NCBI RefSeq assembly: GCF_001748365.1
Contig: NZ_BDHH01000004.1
Span: 163,174 to 227,173, forward strand
Length of the DNA stretch: 64,000 nucleotides
From: Fusibacter sp. 3D3
GTDB lineage: Bacteria; Bacillota; Clostridia; Peptostreptococcales; Acidaminobacteraceae
Direction of reading: 5' to 3'
The translations under genes and the position numbers were made by a program. Each line of letters starts with the position of its first letter. Positions within the stretch are counted from its first letter, which is position 1. The notes under the pieces are model-generated. The model worked only from the letters and a program-made list of their open reading frames with translations. It searched no databases and was not told the origin of the DNA. Below, one piece after another: positions 43,705 through 52,445 of the stretch.

Positions 43705-43857
43705 ATCAAAGCGTATACTCAGTCCGCTTCGCTACCTTCGTAACACTTGCACAATCCTATCGGATTGCATTCAGTGGAAGTTTGGACTCCCACTGAATTA
43801 GGAATATGAACCCCCACTTAGAGAAGTGGGGGACATCTCCTCAAGGGTTATATCACG
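43705..43857 (+). repeat. Copy C of the dispersed palindromic element (longest)
   Basis: About 153 bp: ATCAAAGCGTATACTCAGTC, CGCTTCGCTACCTTCG, TCGGATTG, then CAGTGG.AGTTTGGACTCC and CACTG, a CCCCCACTT AGAG AAGTGGGGG hairpin, and GGGTTATATCACG at the end. Same orientation as copy A, opposite to B. Palindromes without coding capacity and an IS200/IS605-like right end suggest a non-autonomous element or the stranded RNA-guide end of a lost tnpB element. Confidence 0.8.
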
Positions 43858-43925
43858 AATATATTTCGCTATAACTATGGATACCCAAAATCCATACAGA
43901 TATCTCCAGCACAAAATCTTCATCA

Positions 43926-43979
43926 CAAAAAATCCAGTCTCTTTAGTATGCACATAATGACACATACTAAAGAGACTGG
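43926..43979 (-). terminator. Terminator of the suf operon
   Basis: A perfect 17-bp stem (43934-43950 with 43963-43979) around a 12-base loop, followed on the minus strand by ATTTTTT. It lies about 80 bp after the sufU stop. Confidence 0.88.
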
Positions 43980-44056
43980 ACCTTAAAACTATTTTCAAAA
44001 ACTTCACGGGTTAAAGTGTGAAAAGTCCGTTTCGCATAAACCCTCTAACTTTCATT

Positions 44057-44524
44057 TTATATATTGTGATCTAAAGTTATTTTGGATTCACTTGAATCTT
44101 GAGATTCCAAAACAACACGCATACAATGCCATCCCAAAGTGCCACACTTCACACGTGCAGGCATCTTTTGAAGCGATGCAAAGATCTGTGCATCCTCTAA
44201 GCTTTCAAGCGCCTCCGCTGAAAGTTCATGCCCTCTGATCATTTCTAAATAGTCTTTTACAAGTTGATTTGCATCTTCTACAGATTTTCCCTTAACCAAA
44301 TCAATCATAATAGACATCGCTGCTGTGCTGATGGCACAACCATTCCCCACAAAGGAGGCATCTTTTATGAACCCTGCTTCCACTTCCACTTGGAGCGTCA
44401 GATCATCCCCACAATTAGGATTGTGTCCACGCTCCACATGTGAAGGATGATCAAGCAAGTGCTTGTTGTGTCCCTCTTTATTGTGATACATAATAATTTC
44501 TGTATAAATCGAATCAGTCATCAT
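44057..44524 (-). CDS. sufU: Fe-S assembly / sulfur-transfer protein SufU
   Basis: About 155 residues; ATG at 44524 or 44521, overlapping the end of sufS. U-type protein: NPNCGDDLTL, VGNGCAISTAAMS and VKCGTLGWHCMRV give the cysteines and aspartate that bind zinc and accept sulfur. In Firmicutes SufU takes persulfide sulfur from SufS and passes it to SufBCD. The family insert between the second and third cysteines is present, distinguishing it from IscU. Last gene of sufCBDSU. Confidence 0.94.
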   Translation of the reverse strand: MMTDSIYTEIIMYHNKEGHNKHLLDHPSHVERGHNPNCGDDLTLQVEVEAGFIKDASFVGNGCAISTAAMSIMIDLVKGKSVEDANQLVKDYLEMIRGHELSAEALESLEDAQIFASLQKMPARVKCGTLGWHCMRVVLESQDSSESKITLDHNI

Positions 44525-45743
44525 ATCCAAACACCTGCCTTACTTTATAAAGTGCTTTCACCAAATCGTCCACATCGCGTTCTGAATTGTAGATGCTATA
44601 GCTTGCTCGACACGTTGCCGTTAATCCCAGATGTTGCATCAATGGTTGAGTGCAGTGATGACCAGCTCTAATAGCAATGCCGTGATCATCTAAAATAGAA
44701 GCCACATCATGTGGATGAATGCCTTCTACATTAAAGACCACAAGCGCGCCACGATCGTTCAAGGTTTCCGGCCCATAGATCGTGATGAAAGACAGTTCTT
44801 TTAACCGCATCATCATATATTGTGTCAGCTTATGTTCATGCGTTTTAATGGCATCCAGTCCAATCTGTTCTATAAAATCAATCGCCGCTACTAATCCTTT
44901 CACACCACTGACATTTTGAGTGCCTGCTTCAAATCGCTTAGGCACTGCTTCATAGGTCGTCTCGAAACAAGTGACATATTCAATCATATCACCTCCTGTT
45001 AAAAAGGGTGGCATCTTGTCTAACAGTTCATACTTGCCGTATAGAACACCGATCCCCTGAGGTGCAAACATCTTATGTCCTGAAAAAGCAAGAAAATCTG
45101 CATCTAATTCAATTACATTTATGCGTTCATGTCCAGCCACCTGTGCCGCATCAATTATGGCTATCGCCCCCATTTCATGTGCTTTCTTGATCAATTGTCG
45201 GGGTTCCAATTTTGTCCCTATACCATTGCTGACCCAAGGAAAAGTCACTATTTGGGTACGCTCATTTATTTTTTTAAGTTCTGTCTCTGGAAGCTTTCCT
45301 TCTTGATCTACCAACAGATAGACCAGCTTTGCACCTGTCTTTTGAGACACCACTTGCCAAGGCACAATATTGCTGTGATGCGATGAAATCAAAATTGCAA
45401 TTTCATCCTTTGGTTTTAAAAAGGTCATCCCATAACTATAAGCGATCAAATTCAAACTTTCAGTCGTATTCTTCGTAAATACAATTTCTCTCGGATCAAG
45501 GCCTCCTATAAAAGCCATCACCTGTTGTCTGCCCCCCTCGTAAATTTCAGTTGATTTTACGCTGAGTTGATGTGCACCTCTATGTGGACTTCCATTTTCA
45601 GACACCATCTGATTCTGTATTGCCTCAACAACGCTCAAGGGCTTTTGACTCGTTGCTGCATGATCGAGATAAATCAAATCGGGATGCACCCTGAAAACTG
45701 GAAAATGAGCTCTATAAGCACTTTCTAAAGCCTTTTCGTTCAT
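44514..45743 (-). CDS. sufS: Cysteine desulfurase SufS
   Basis: 409 residues from the ATG at 45743 (GGAGG six bases upstream). A PLP-dependent class V aminotransferase-fold enzyme releasing sulfur from cysteine. DLIYLDHAATSQKP at the start, the PLP lysine in LAFSGHKMFAPQGIGVLYG, and the active-site cysteine in IRAGHHCTQPLMQHLG mark the group II (SufS) type. Delivers sulfur to SufU, encoded directly downstream and overlapping. Confidence 0.96.
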   Translation of the reverse strand: MNEKALESAYRAHFPVFRVHPDLIYLDHAATSQKPLSVVEAIQNQMVSENGSPHRGAHQLSVKSTEIYEGGRQQVMAFIGGLDPREIVFTKNTTESLNLIAYSYGMTFLKPKDEIAILISSHHSNIVPWQVVSQKTGAKLVYLLVDQEGKLPETELKKINERTQIVTFPWVSNGIGTKLEPRQLIKKAHEMGAIAIIDAAQVAGHERINVIELDADFLAFSGHKMFAPQGIGVLYGKYELLDKMPPFLTGGDMIEYVTCFETTYEAVPKRFEAGTQNVSGVKGLVAAIDFIEQIGLDAIKTHEHKLTQYMMMRLKELSFITIYGPETLNDRGALVVFNVEGIHPHDVASILDDHGIAIRAGHHCTQPLMQHLGLTATCRASYSIYNSERDVDDLVKALYKVRQVFGYDD

Positions 45744-45769
45744 GCTTAACCTCCAATCACAAACCTCTA

Positions 45770-46897
45770 TCAACACACTCTTCTGTCCACTTCATGAGCT
45801 ACTGTCACTCTAAATGCCTCATAAGGTACATCGCTTAAAATTTCCTCAAAAGAGGCTTTAATCACCAACTTTTTAGCTTCTATTTCAGAAAAACCTCGGC
45901 TCATGAGATAAAAAAGTTTATTGAGATCAACCTGTCCAACACTGGCAGCATGTGCCCCGATGACATCGTCCTCAGCACACATCAGCGCAGGGATAGAATC
46001 CGACTTGATGTTATCTCCAAGGAGCATTACAAACTCTTCTTCTTTGCCCACGGACTGACTCGCTCCCGTTTCAAAGAACAAATTGCCCCTAAACACTTTT
46101 AACGCATTTGAATCCAGTGCGCCTTTAGATAAGATACTGGAGTTTGACTTTTTCCCACGGTGATTCATCGTAAAGGATAAGTCTAATTTCGAATCCTGAT
46201 CTCCAAAATAAATACTTTTAATATGGCCTTCACTATGTCTGCCTTTTAAGTCAAATTCATGGCTAATGGCTTTAAATTGGCTCCCCACTTGGACATCAAA
46301 AACATCCACTACAGCGCTCTCTTCCACACTTGCAAACACTTGATCAAAATGATAGGCTGATTTATTTAAACGCTGTAATTTAAACACTCTCACGCGACTA
46401 CCGCGCTTTGCAAAAATATGCGTCATGCCGTAATGTGCAGTTTGTTCAAGTGTGTTTTCCGATTTATTATAATCTGATTTTTCAACATGATAGTCTATAA
46501 TCACATCTAATTTAGCCCCAGCTTCTGCAATGATCACATGATTATCAATCAGCGTATGTGTTTCGCCGCCTAAGACGTAGTGAATGTCCACCACAGGCGG
46601 CTTAAATGCTTTGGATGTGGACTTGACCACATAACCCGCATTGGCATAACCGTTTATATAATGTTTAAAAACTGGTCCAAGCTGCTTTTTAGCAGTAAAC
46701 TCCAGTTGCGCTATCGAATCATCGCTGTCAATAGCATCGCAAAACGCTGTAACGTTAACATAATCTGAATCACTTGTAATAGAAGCTTCCACTTTATAAT
46801 TCGGTTTTGGAAACAATTCATTCGGCAAAGATACACGATTCCAAACCGGCGTTTCCATTTTATTAAATGCATCTTGATGATGTTGTCTAAAATTCAT
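45770..46897 (-). CDS. sufD: Fe-S assembly scaffold subunit SufD
   Basis: 375 residues. SufBD-family beta-helix protein without the SufB N-terminal extension. It ends with GHAASVGQVDLNKLFYLMSRG-like sequence (AHAASVGQVDLNKLFYLMSR) containing the conserved histidine, and SEIEAKKLVIKASFEEIL. It forms the SufBC2D complex with the proteins encoded upstream. Within sufCBDSU, 16 bp after sufB. Confidence 0.93.
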   Translation of the reverse strand: MNFRQHHQDAFNKMETPVWNRVSLPNELFPKPNYKVEASITSDSDYVNVTAFCDAIDSDDSIAQLEFTAKKQLGPVFKHYINGYANAGYVVKSTSKAFKPPVVDIHYVLGGETHTLIDNHVIIAEAGAKLDVIIDYHVEKSDYNKSENTLEQTAHYGMTHIFAKRGSRVRVFKLQRLNKSAYHFDQVFASVEESAVVDVFDVQVGSQFKAISHEFDLKGRHSEGHIKSIYFGDQDSKLDLSFTMNHRGKKSNSSILSKGALDSNALKVFRGNLFFETGASQSVGKEEEFVMLLGDNIKSDSIPALMCAEDDVIGAHAASVGQVDLNKLFYLMSRGFSEIEAKKLVIKASFEEILSDVPYEAFRVTVAHEVDRRVC

Positions 46898-46913
46898 ATC
46901 TGCCTCCTCTAAT

Positions 46914-48317
46914 CTAACCTATGGTCCCTTCTAATTCTAAGTTGATCAAATTGTTGAGTTCCACAGCATACTCAAGAGGGAGTTCCTTTGTAATCGGCTC
47001 CACAAACCCCCTAACAATCATCGCCTTAGCTTCCGCTTCACTAATCCCTCTACTCATGAGATAAAAAATCGTGTCATCGCTGATTCGACCAATTTTAGCT
47101 TCATGACCAATATCCACTTTTGCGTTACCGATCTCAATGATAGGAAGCGTATCCGACTTGGACTGATTATCCAGCATTAACGACTCGCAATTGACCGTGG
47201 ACTTCACATTAATGGCATTTGGAGTCACTCTGAGTAACCCCCTATAAAAGGCATGACCACCATCTTTTGAAATGGATTTAGAATTCACGATTGAAGTGGT
47301 GTTAGGCGCAGCGTGAACCACCTTAGTGCCCGTATCTAAATACTGCCCTTTAGCCGCAAAAGTAATACCTGTAAATTCAGACGACGCACCTTCACCTTTT
47401 AAAATGCTCATGGGATAAAGCATGGAAACTTTCGAACCAAACGACCCTGATACCCATTCTATTTTGCCATTCTTCTCAACCATGCACCGCTTTGTATTGA
47501 GATTGTACATATTTCTCGACCAGTTTTCAATCGTACTGTATCTGAGCTTAGCCCCTTCCTTGACAAAGAGTTCCACAGCCCCTGCATGCAAATTTTGAAC
47601 GGAATACTTGGGTGCCGAACAACCTTCAATAAAATGGAGACTGGCATTTTTTTCAACCACGATGAGCGTATGCTCAAATTGTCCCGCACCCTTAGCATTG
47701 AGTCTAAAGTAGGATTGCAATGGAAAATCCACCTCTATTCCCTCGGGGACATAGACGAACGACCCTCCAGACCACACGGCACCGTGCAGCGCAGAAAACT
47801 TATGATCTCTATTGGTAATCATCGTCATAAAATATTTTCTAACAATACCTTCATATGATTTAACTGCAGAATCCATATCTGTATAAACGACGCCTTTGGC
47901 CTTTAAATCATCTCTCATGGAATGATAGACCACTTCTGAATCATATTGCGCCCCAACACCTGCAAGTGACTTTCTCTCAGCTTCTGGGATGCCCAATCGG
48001 TCAAATGTCTGCTTAATGTCATCTGGCACATCATCCCAAGACGTACTCATCCCCGTGTTCGGTCTTACATAATGGACAATATTGTCCATATCCAGTTCGC
48101 TTAAATCTGCTCCCCATGTGGGCATCGGTTTGGCATTAAAAATTTCAAGCGATTTTAATCTATAATCAAGCATCCACGCAGGCTCATCTTTCTCTCTTGA
48201 AATCTCTCGGATGATCTCCTCCGTTAAACCTTTCGCCGCTTTATATTTATGATCTTCTCTATTAATTATATCGTAGACTCCACGATCTACTTCCTCAATA
48301 TAAGATTTCTTTGCCAT
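46914..48317 (-). CDS. sufB: Fe-S assembly scaffold subunit SufB
   Basis: 467 residues from the ATG at 48317; a longer frame runs back into sufC. Typical SufB features are EPAWMLDYRLKSLEIF near the start, GVGAQYDSEVVYHSM, FVYVPEGIEVDFPLQSYFR, CSAPKYSVQNLHAGAVELFV, and a C-terminal segment with IGHEAKIGRISDDTIFYLMS. De novo Fe-S clusters form on SufB before delivery to apoproteins. Follows sufC by 4 bp. Confidence 0.97.
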   Translation of the reverse strand: MAKKSYIEEVDRGVYDIINREDHKYKAAKGLTEEIIREISREKDEPAWMLDYRLKSLEIFNAKPMPTWGADLSELDMDNIVHYVRPNTGMSTSWDDVPDDIKQTFDRLGIPEAERKSLAGVGAQYDSEVVYHSMRDDLKAKGVVYTDMDSAVKSYEGIVRKYFMTMITNRDHKFSALHGAVWSGGSFVYVPEGIEVDFPLQSYFRLNAKGAGQFEHTLIVVEKNASLHFIEGCSAPKYSVQNLHAGAVELFVKEGAKLRYSTIENWSRNMYNLNTKRCMVEKNGKIEWVSGSFGSKVSMLYPMSILKGEGASSEFTGITFAAKGQYLDTGTKVVHAAPNTTSIVNSKSISKDGGHAFYRGLLRVTPNAINVKSTVNCESLMLDNQSKSDTLPIIEIGNAKVDIGHEAKIGRISDDTIFYLMSRGISEAEAKAMIVRGFVEPITKELPLEYAVELNNLINLELEGTIG

Positions 48318-48321
48318 ATCA

Positions 48322-49062
48322 TCACCACTCTCTTTGTTCATAGCCTTTAGACTCAATCTCCTCAGCTAAAGACACATCACCACTTCTAACGATTCTACCA
48401 TCCACGAGAACATGTACATAATCAGGCGTGATATAGCTGAGAATCTTGTTGTAATGCGTAATAATTAAAATGGCGTTATCTGCACTAGATAACTTCTGAA
48501 CACTTTCATAGACCACTCTGATCGCATCAATATCAAGCCCTGAATCCGTCTCATCTAAAATAGCAAGCTTAGGCTTTAACACAGCCATCTGGAGAATTTC
48601 ATTTTTCTTCTTTTCACCACCAGAAAAGCCTTGATTGAGATATCTTTCAAGATATTTGGAATCCATATTGAGCATTTCCATGTTGCTTTGGAGTTCTTTT
48701 TTAAAAGAAAGCGCCATGGGCATAATACCTGCAACTTCCTTTTTAGCCGTCCGAAGGAAGTTTTCAACAGTTACGCCTGGAACTTCCTCTGGATATTGAA
48801 ACGATAGAAAAAGGCCTGTTTTAGCGCGTTCATCTACTTTCATAGCCAGTAAATCTTTGCTCATAAAAGTCACTTCACCCGCATCTACTGTATGAGCTGG
48901 ATGACCCATTAAAACATTGGCTAGCGTCGATTTACCCGCACCGTTTGGGCCCATAATCACATGTATCTCCCCTGCTTTAATATCAAGATTGATGCCTTTA
49001 AGAATTTGTTGCCCTGCCACACTTGATTTCAAATCGCGTATTTTTATTATATCTGATGTCAT
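48322..49062 (-). CDS. sufC: Fe-S assembly ATPase SufC
   Basis: 246 residues from the ATG at 49062 (GGAGG six bases upstream). A soluble ABC ATPase: Walker A VIMGPNGAGKSTLANVLMG, signature GFSGGEKKKNEILQM, and Walker B with LAILDETDSGLDIDA, which is specific for SufC. It drives conformational change in SufBD. First gene of the operon, transcribed from the promoter at 49115-49143. Confidence 0.97.
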   Translation of the reverse strand: MTSDIIKIRDLKSSVAGQQILKGINLDIKAGEIHVIMGPNGAGKSTLANVLMGHPAHTVDAGEVTFMSKDLLAMKVDERAKTGLFLSFQYPEEVPGVTVENFLRTAKKEVAGIMPMALSFKKELQSNMEMLNMDSKYLERYLNQGFSGGEKKKNEILQMAVLKPKLAILDETDSGLDIDAIRVVYESVQKLSSADNAILIITHYNKILSYITPDYVHVLVDGRIVRSGDVSLAEEIESKGYEQREW

Positions 49063-49114
49063 ATTCAACCTCCATTTATATCCTATCATTTTAATCGGGA
49101 TTACTTTTATCTAC

Positions 49115-49143
49115 ATCGTACTCCTTTTTGAAAAAGGCGTCAA
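49115..49143 (-). promoter_or_regulatory. suf operon promoter with a palindromic spacer
   Basis: Minus strand TTGACG (49143-49138), 17-base spacer, TACGAT (49120-49115). The spacer starts with a perfect palindrome CCTTTTT C AAAAAGG, so a dimeric regulator could sit between the two promoter boxes. Confidence 0.6.
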
Positions 49144-49212
49144 CGCTATTTAGGATCATTCACAAAAGATTTACTTTTAGCCTTATCTCTATTATGCCCC
49201 TGCTGCATCGCA

Positions 49213-49260
49213 TAAAAAAACCCGAATGCTGGTCAAGACAATGATCCAGCTTCGAGTTTT
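49213..49260 (-). terminator. Terminator of the HAD gene
   Basis: Minus strand AAAACTCGAA.GCTGG and CCAGC..TTCGGGTTTT form a hairpin followed by seven T; it isolates the HAD gene from suf. Confidence 0.85.
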
Positions 49261-49292
49261 CGACTTTTCAGTATTTGCTTCTTGTCACTTTA

Positions 49293-49943
49293 TTATGCCA
49301 CCTGACACTTATGTTCTTTTATAATATCGTGAAGATGCGATGGCGATTTTAAAACATAATCTGGTTGTAGCATCATGATCGCTTCATCCCCTATATTACT
49401 CCAGCCAACAATTGCATTAGGAATCTCTGCATTTTTTGCCGCATAGATATCACTTGCAGTATCCCCAATATAGATCACTTCATGATTTTCAAGATTCATG
49501 AGTTCCATAACCTTTTGAATCCCCTCTGGAGACGGCTTGGTCTCTTCCACGTCATCTCTCGTAATCACGTATTCAAAGTAAGTTTCAATCCCCAAATGCT
49601 TGAGTCCCATGTCAAGAGAAGCCGTGCTGTTATTAGAGACAATTGCAAGTCTCACCCCTTGTTCATAAAGGCTTTTGATTAATCGGATCATCCCAGGAAA
49701 CGCACAGGTTTTTGCATTGTGATGATGTGTATACCATATTTTAAAATGATTGCTCATCAACTGCCATTTGTGAGGATTAATATAAGCCATTTGATCTTCT
49801 AACGTTTTTCCAATAAGCGCTCGATGTTCTTCTGCAACCAATTTGTATCCTCTGTATCTCTGTGCAAAATTATTTAAGCCCTCTTTAATAAGTTCATTCG
49901 TATTGATAATTGTGCCATCAAAATCAAATATAACTGCATTCAT
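49293..49943 (-). CDS. HAD-family phosphatase, phosphoglycolate-phosphatase-like
   Basis: 216 residues from the ATG at 49943 (GGGAGG eight bases upstream). HAD motif I VIFDFDGTIINTNE, motif II AIVSNNST, motif III lysine in EETKPSPEG, and motif IV IYIGDTASDIYAAKNA. Cap type C1. Similar to PpaX/Gph enzymes that remove phosphate from phosphoglycolate or pyrophosphate; the exact substrate is not readable. Confidence 0.9.
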   Translation of the reverse strand: MNAVIFDFDGTIINTNELIKEGLNNFAQRYRGYKLVAEEHRALIGKTLEDQMAYINPHKWQLMSNHFKIWYTHHHNAKTCAFPGMIRLIKSLYEQGVRLAIVSNNSTASLDMGLKHLGIETYFEYVITRDDVEETKPSPEGIQKVMELMNLENHEVIYIGDTASDIYAAKNAEIPNAIVGWSNIGDEAIMMLQPDYVLKSPSHLHDIIKEHKCQVA

Positions 49944-50106
49944 AATCTTTGCCTCCCAAACTCTGCTCTTCATCTACTTCTATCATAATCAAGATATGGC
50001 ATTAAATTGCCATGAGTTCCTCGATGTTTACTCTGAATTCACATTGAATAAGTACATGATATATCAGCAACATCAAAAGCAGATTAAGGAAACTTTAAGT
50101 TTTTGT

Positions 50107-51873
50107 TTATTTCTTGCTTACTTTTAACCAACATTGGTAGTAGTCAATACGGTCAAATTCTCCAGTATGCTTTGTCGTGCCAGCTATTTCGATAAAGTCA
50201 AATGTCAATGTGATTATAGCACCGCTCGATGTTGCAAATTCAAGTGTTTGGCTACTTTCATTCTCTTCATATGCTTTTCTTGCAAGTGCATCTACATCGA
50301 GTTCCCCTGCAAGGAAGCCATCCACTGTCAATTTCATTCTTGCAACCGAATCCCCTTTTCCAGAAGGCGCCGTTTTCCCAGAAGGATCCGTTTTTTCAAG
50401 TACCACATGATCTTCATATAAATTATAGGATACAGTATCATATCGATTAATCATCACGACATAGTCGACATCTCTAACCTCTATAGGCGTATTCTGATCC
50501 TCTACAAAGGATTTATTAAAATAATTCTGATTTTCATAACGTGAATATTGATTTTTGAGCTCAAACCCCAAATATTGATCTGCATGTTCCAGATCAAAAC
50601 CCTCAGGTAATAGTGCAATTTCATCTACCTCATAATGGTTCACAAGGTAATTTAAACTGCTAGAAATCAGCTCTTGTTGTTCGTCCGAAACCACATCTGG
50701 TGTTACCCATGCTTTTTCATTCAATGTGTACCCCGCTTCGATCAAATGGTTTTCAAGCCTTCCCATCTGTTCTTTAAGAACCACTTTATTCCAAGAAAAC
50801 ATACCAAAAAAACTCACTGTAAGCATGCATATCGCCACGATGTAAAGCGGTATAGAAACATCTCTTTTCTTAATTGGCAAAAGTACATACGCCATTACAA
50901 GATAAATCATTGCCACAACTGAAAGATATCTTGCCATGGTAAGACCATAATAATGAATTCTAATACCCATTGCTATGGCGAGCATCACCATAGGCACAAC
51001 CATCGCAACCGAAAAAATCTTCATGTACGAATTGAGCCATGGCACTTCATTTCTTAAATCCTTTACACTAAAAAGTGTTAAGAAACTCAACAATGCATAC
51101 CAGAGCACCAAATTGCCGATAAGCCCTTCTGGGAGGGTTTGAAGCACAAGCAATCTAACAAAATAGGCATACAAGATCAAAGTATAAATCGACTGAATGG
51201 GCACTAATATATAGAGCAGTAGTGTTTTAAAAATCTTTGAAAAAGCTTCTGGCTTTTCTTGATGCTGAGCTTCAGGTAAACTGCCTAAAAAATAGGGTAC
51301 ACCAAAAAAACCGGAAACACAAAAGAATAAATCTGCTGGTAATTCCGATGGAAAATGGAGTTCAAATAAGCTCTCTATAGAAAAAAACACCGCATTAAGT
51401 CCAAGATAGAGTACAAATGCATACAAAGCCGTTAAGAAGAATTTACCTGCACGCTCTACCAACGCAAGGGAAAGTCCTTCTCGCTTCGGAAAATAGGGCA
51501 CTAAGAAAAACACCGCATAGAGCAATGTCAATAATACAAAATACTGGCTCCAAAAAAAATCCGGTTTAAACTCTGGAATCACAAGATAGTAACTTACTAA
51601 AAAACCCACTGTCAAAATAACCTGAATGCCTAAGTTTAGCCTTACCGTTTTTTCGTAACACAATTTCAGTATGGCCGAAAAAGGCATTGCAAGCGCAAAT
51701 ACCATAAGATAGTTTTGATAATCGTCAGGATGATTGGCATGAACAGAAATAATCAAAAGCATTACGAGTACACTCGTCATAAGGAGCGTCAATGGAAAGC
51801 GCTCAATGGATTGTTTCATGATCCCCAACGCATTTCCTAACCATTTTCCTAATTTATGAATTAAGTTTTTCAT
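50107..51873 (-). CDS. DUF4153 membrane protein
   Basis: 588 residues. About twelve membrane helices in the first 380 residues (for example LTLLMTSVLVMLLIISV, FFLTALYAFVLYLGLNAVFF), then a C-terminal extracytoplasmic domain of 200 residues (ENHLIEAGYTLNEKAWVTPD, YVVMINRYDTVSYNLYEDHV). The layout matches DUF4153, a family of unknown function. A short repeat KTDPSGKTAPSGKGDS lies near residue 520. Monocistronic. Confidence 0.8.
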   Translation of the reverse strand: MKNLIHKLGKWLGNALGIMKQSIERFPLTLLMTSVLVMLLIISVHANHPDDYQNYLMVFALAMPFSAILKLCYEKTVRLNLGIQVILTVGFLVSYYLVIPEFKPDFFWSQYFVLLTLLYAVFFLVPYFPKREGLSLALVERAGKFFLTALYAFVLYLGLNAVFFSIESLFELHFPSELPADLFFCVSGFFGVPYFLGSLPEAQHQEKPEAFSKIFKTLLLYILVPIQSIYTLILYAYFVRLLVLQTLPEGLIGNLVLWYALLSFLTLFSVKDLRNEVPWLNSYMKIFSVAMVVPMVMLAIAMGIRIHYYGLTMARYLSVVAMIYLVMAYVLLPIKKRDVSIPLYIVAICMLTVSFFGMFSWNKVVLKEQMGRLENHLIEAGYTLNEKAWVTPDVVSDEQQELISSSLNYLVNHYEVDEIALLPEGFDLEHADQYLGFELKNQYSRYENQNYFNKSFVEDQNTPIEVRDVDYVVMINRYDTVSYNLYEDHVVLEKTDPSGKTAPSGKGDSVARMKLTVDGFLAGELDVDALARKAYEENESSQTLEFATSSGAIITLTFDFIEIAGTTKHTGEFDRIDYYQCWLKVSKK

Positions 51874-51896
51874 TTTGCATTCCTTTCTTGTAACGG

Positions 51897-51924
51897 TTGT
51901 ATAAATCCTAAAAAGTGCTAAAAT
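51897..51924 (+). promoter_or_regulatory. Possible promoter of the 51959 gene
   Basis: TTGTAT (51897-51902), 16-base spacer, TAAAAT (51919-51924). Confidence 0.5.
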
Positions 51925-51958
51925 AAAATAGAATTATAGTTTAAATGGAGGTATTATT

Positions 51959-52261
51959 ATGCTCGAATTATTTATCAAAAACATAAAAATTGATGCTGAA
52001 GGTCGTATTGTCATCGCTATACATGATCAATTTTCTGAATATCTAATTAAAGACGATTCTAAAAAAATGATCAAGGAGACACTTGAAAAAATATTGACCA
52101 CTGACTTCGTCAAATTAGAAGTTGCTAAAACCAGTGCTCGTGTCACGGTCGCAGAAGGTCAGTCGGAAACCTGTAAACAGCTGATTGAAGCAGAAATGAA
52201 AAAAGCTGCTGAAATGGCCGCAGCATTCATGTCCCAAATGAACCAAGGCCAAGAGTCTTAG
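51959..52261 (+). CDS. Small protein, possibly DnaX C-terminal-like
   Basis: 100 residues, ATG with GGAGG six bases upstream. The pattern IAIHDQFSEYLIKDDSKKMI followed by ETLEKILTTDFVKLEV is reminiscent of the small alpha/beta domain at the end of some DNA polymerase III gamma/tau subunits, but this is a weak resemblance. The C terminus is a Met/Ala-rich helix. Stands alone between a promoter and a terminator; function unknown. Confidence 0.6.
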   Translation: MLELFIKNIKIDAEGRIVIAIHDQFSEYLIKDDSKKMIKETLEKILTTDFVKLEVAKTSARVTVAEGQSETCKQLIEAEMKKAAEMAAAFMSQMNQGQES

Positions 52262-52333
52262 TTTCGATTGCTTTGAACTTAATTATAAACAAACTCGAAT
52301 TAAAATAGGATTAAAATTGACCTATAATTAGAT

Positions 52334-52402
52334 TAACCCCAGAAACAGCTTTAGCGATGTAGAAGATCAAACTTCACGTAAAAGCCCTCTGGGGTTTTTT
52401 TA
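52334..52402 (+). terminator. Intrinsic terminator with long loop
   Basis: AACCCCAGA pairs with TCTGGGGTT across a 44-base loop, followed by seven T in all. Confidence 0.75.
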
Positions 52403-52445
52403 GGATCACAAATATTATATGCAGAAATGACTGCATCATCCAAAT

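Noticed and set aside
43798-44007. Minus-strand 69-residue frame
   Set aside because: Covers the suf terminator and repeat copy C; no ribosome site or plausible protein sequence.
49997-50127. A 43-codon plus-strand frame starting MALNCHEFLDVYSEF that resembles an anti-sigma zinc-finger start
   Set aside because: No ribosome site, antisense to the end of the DUF4153 gene, and only the first few residues resemble the family.
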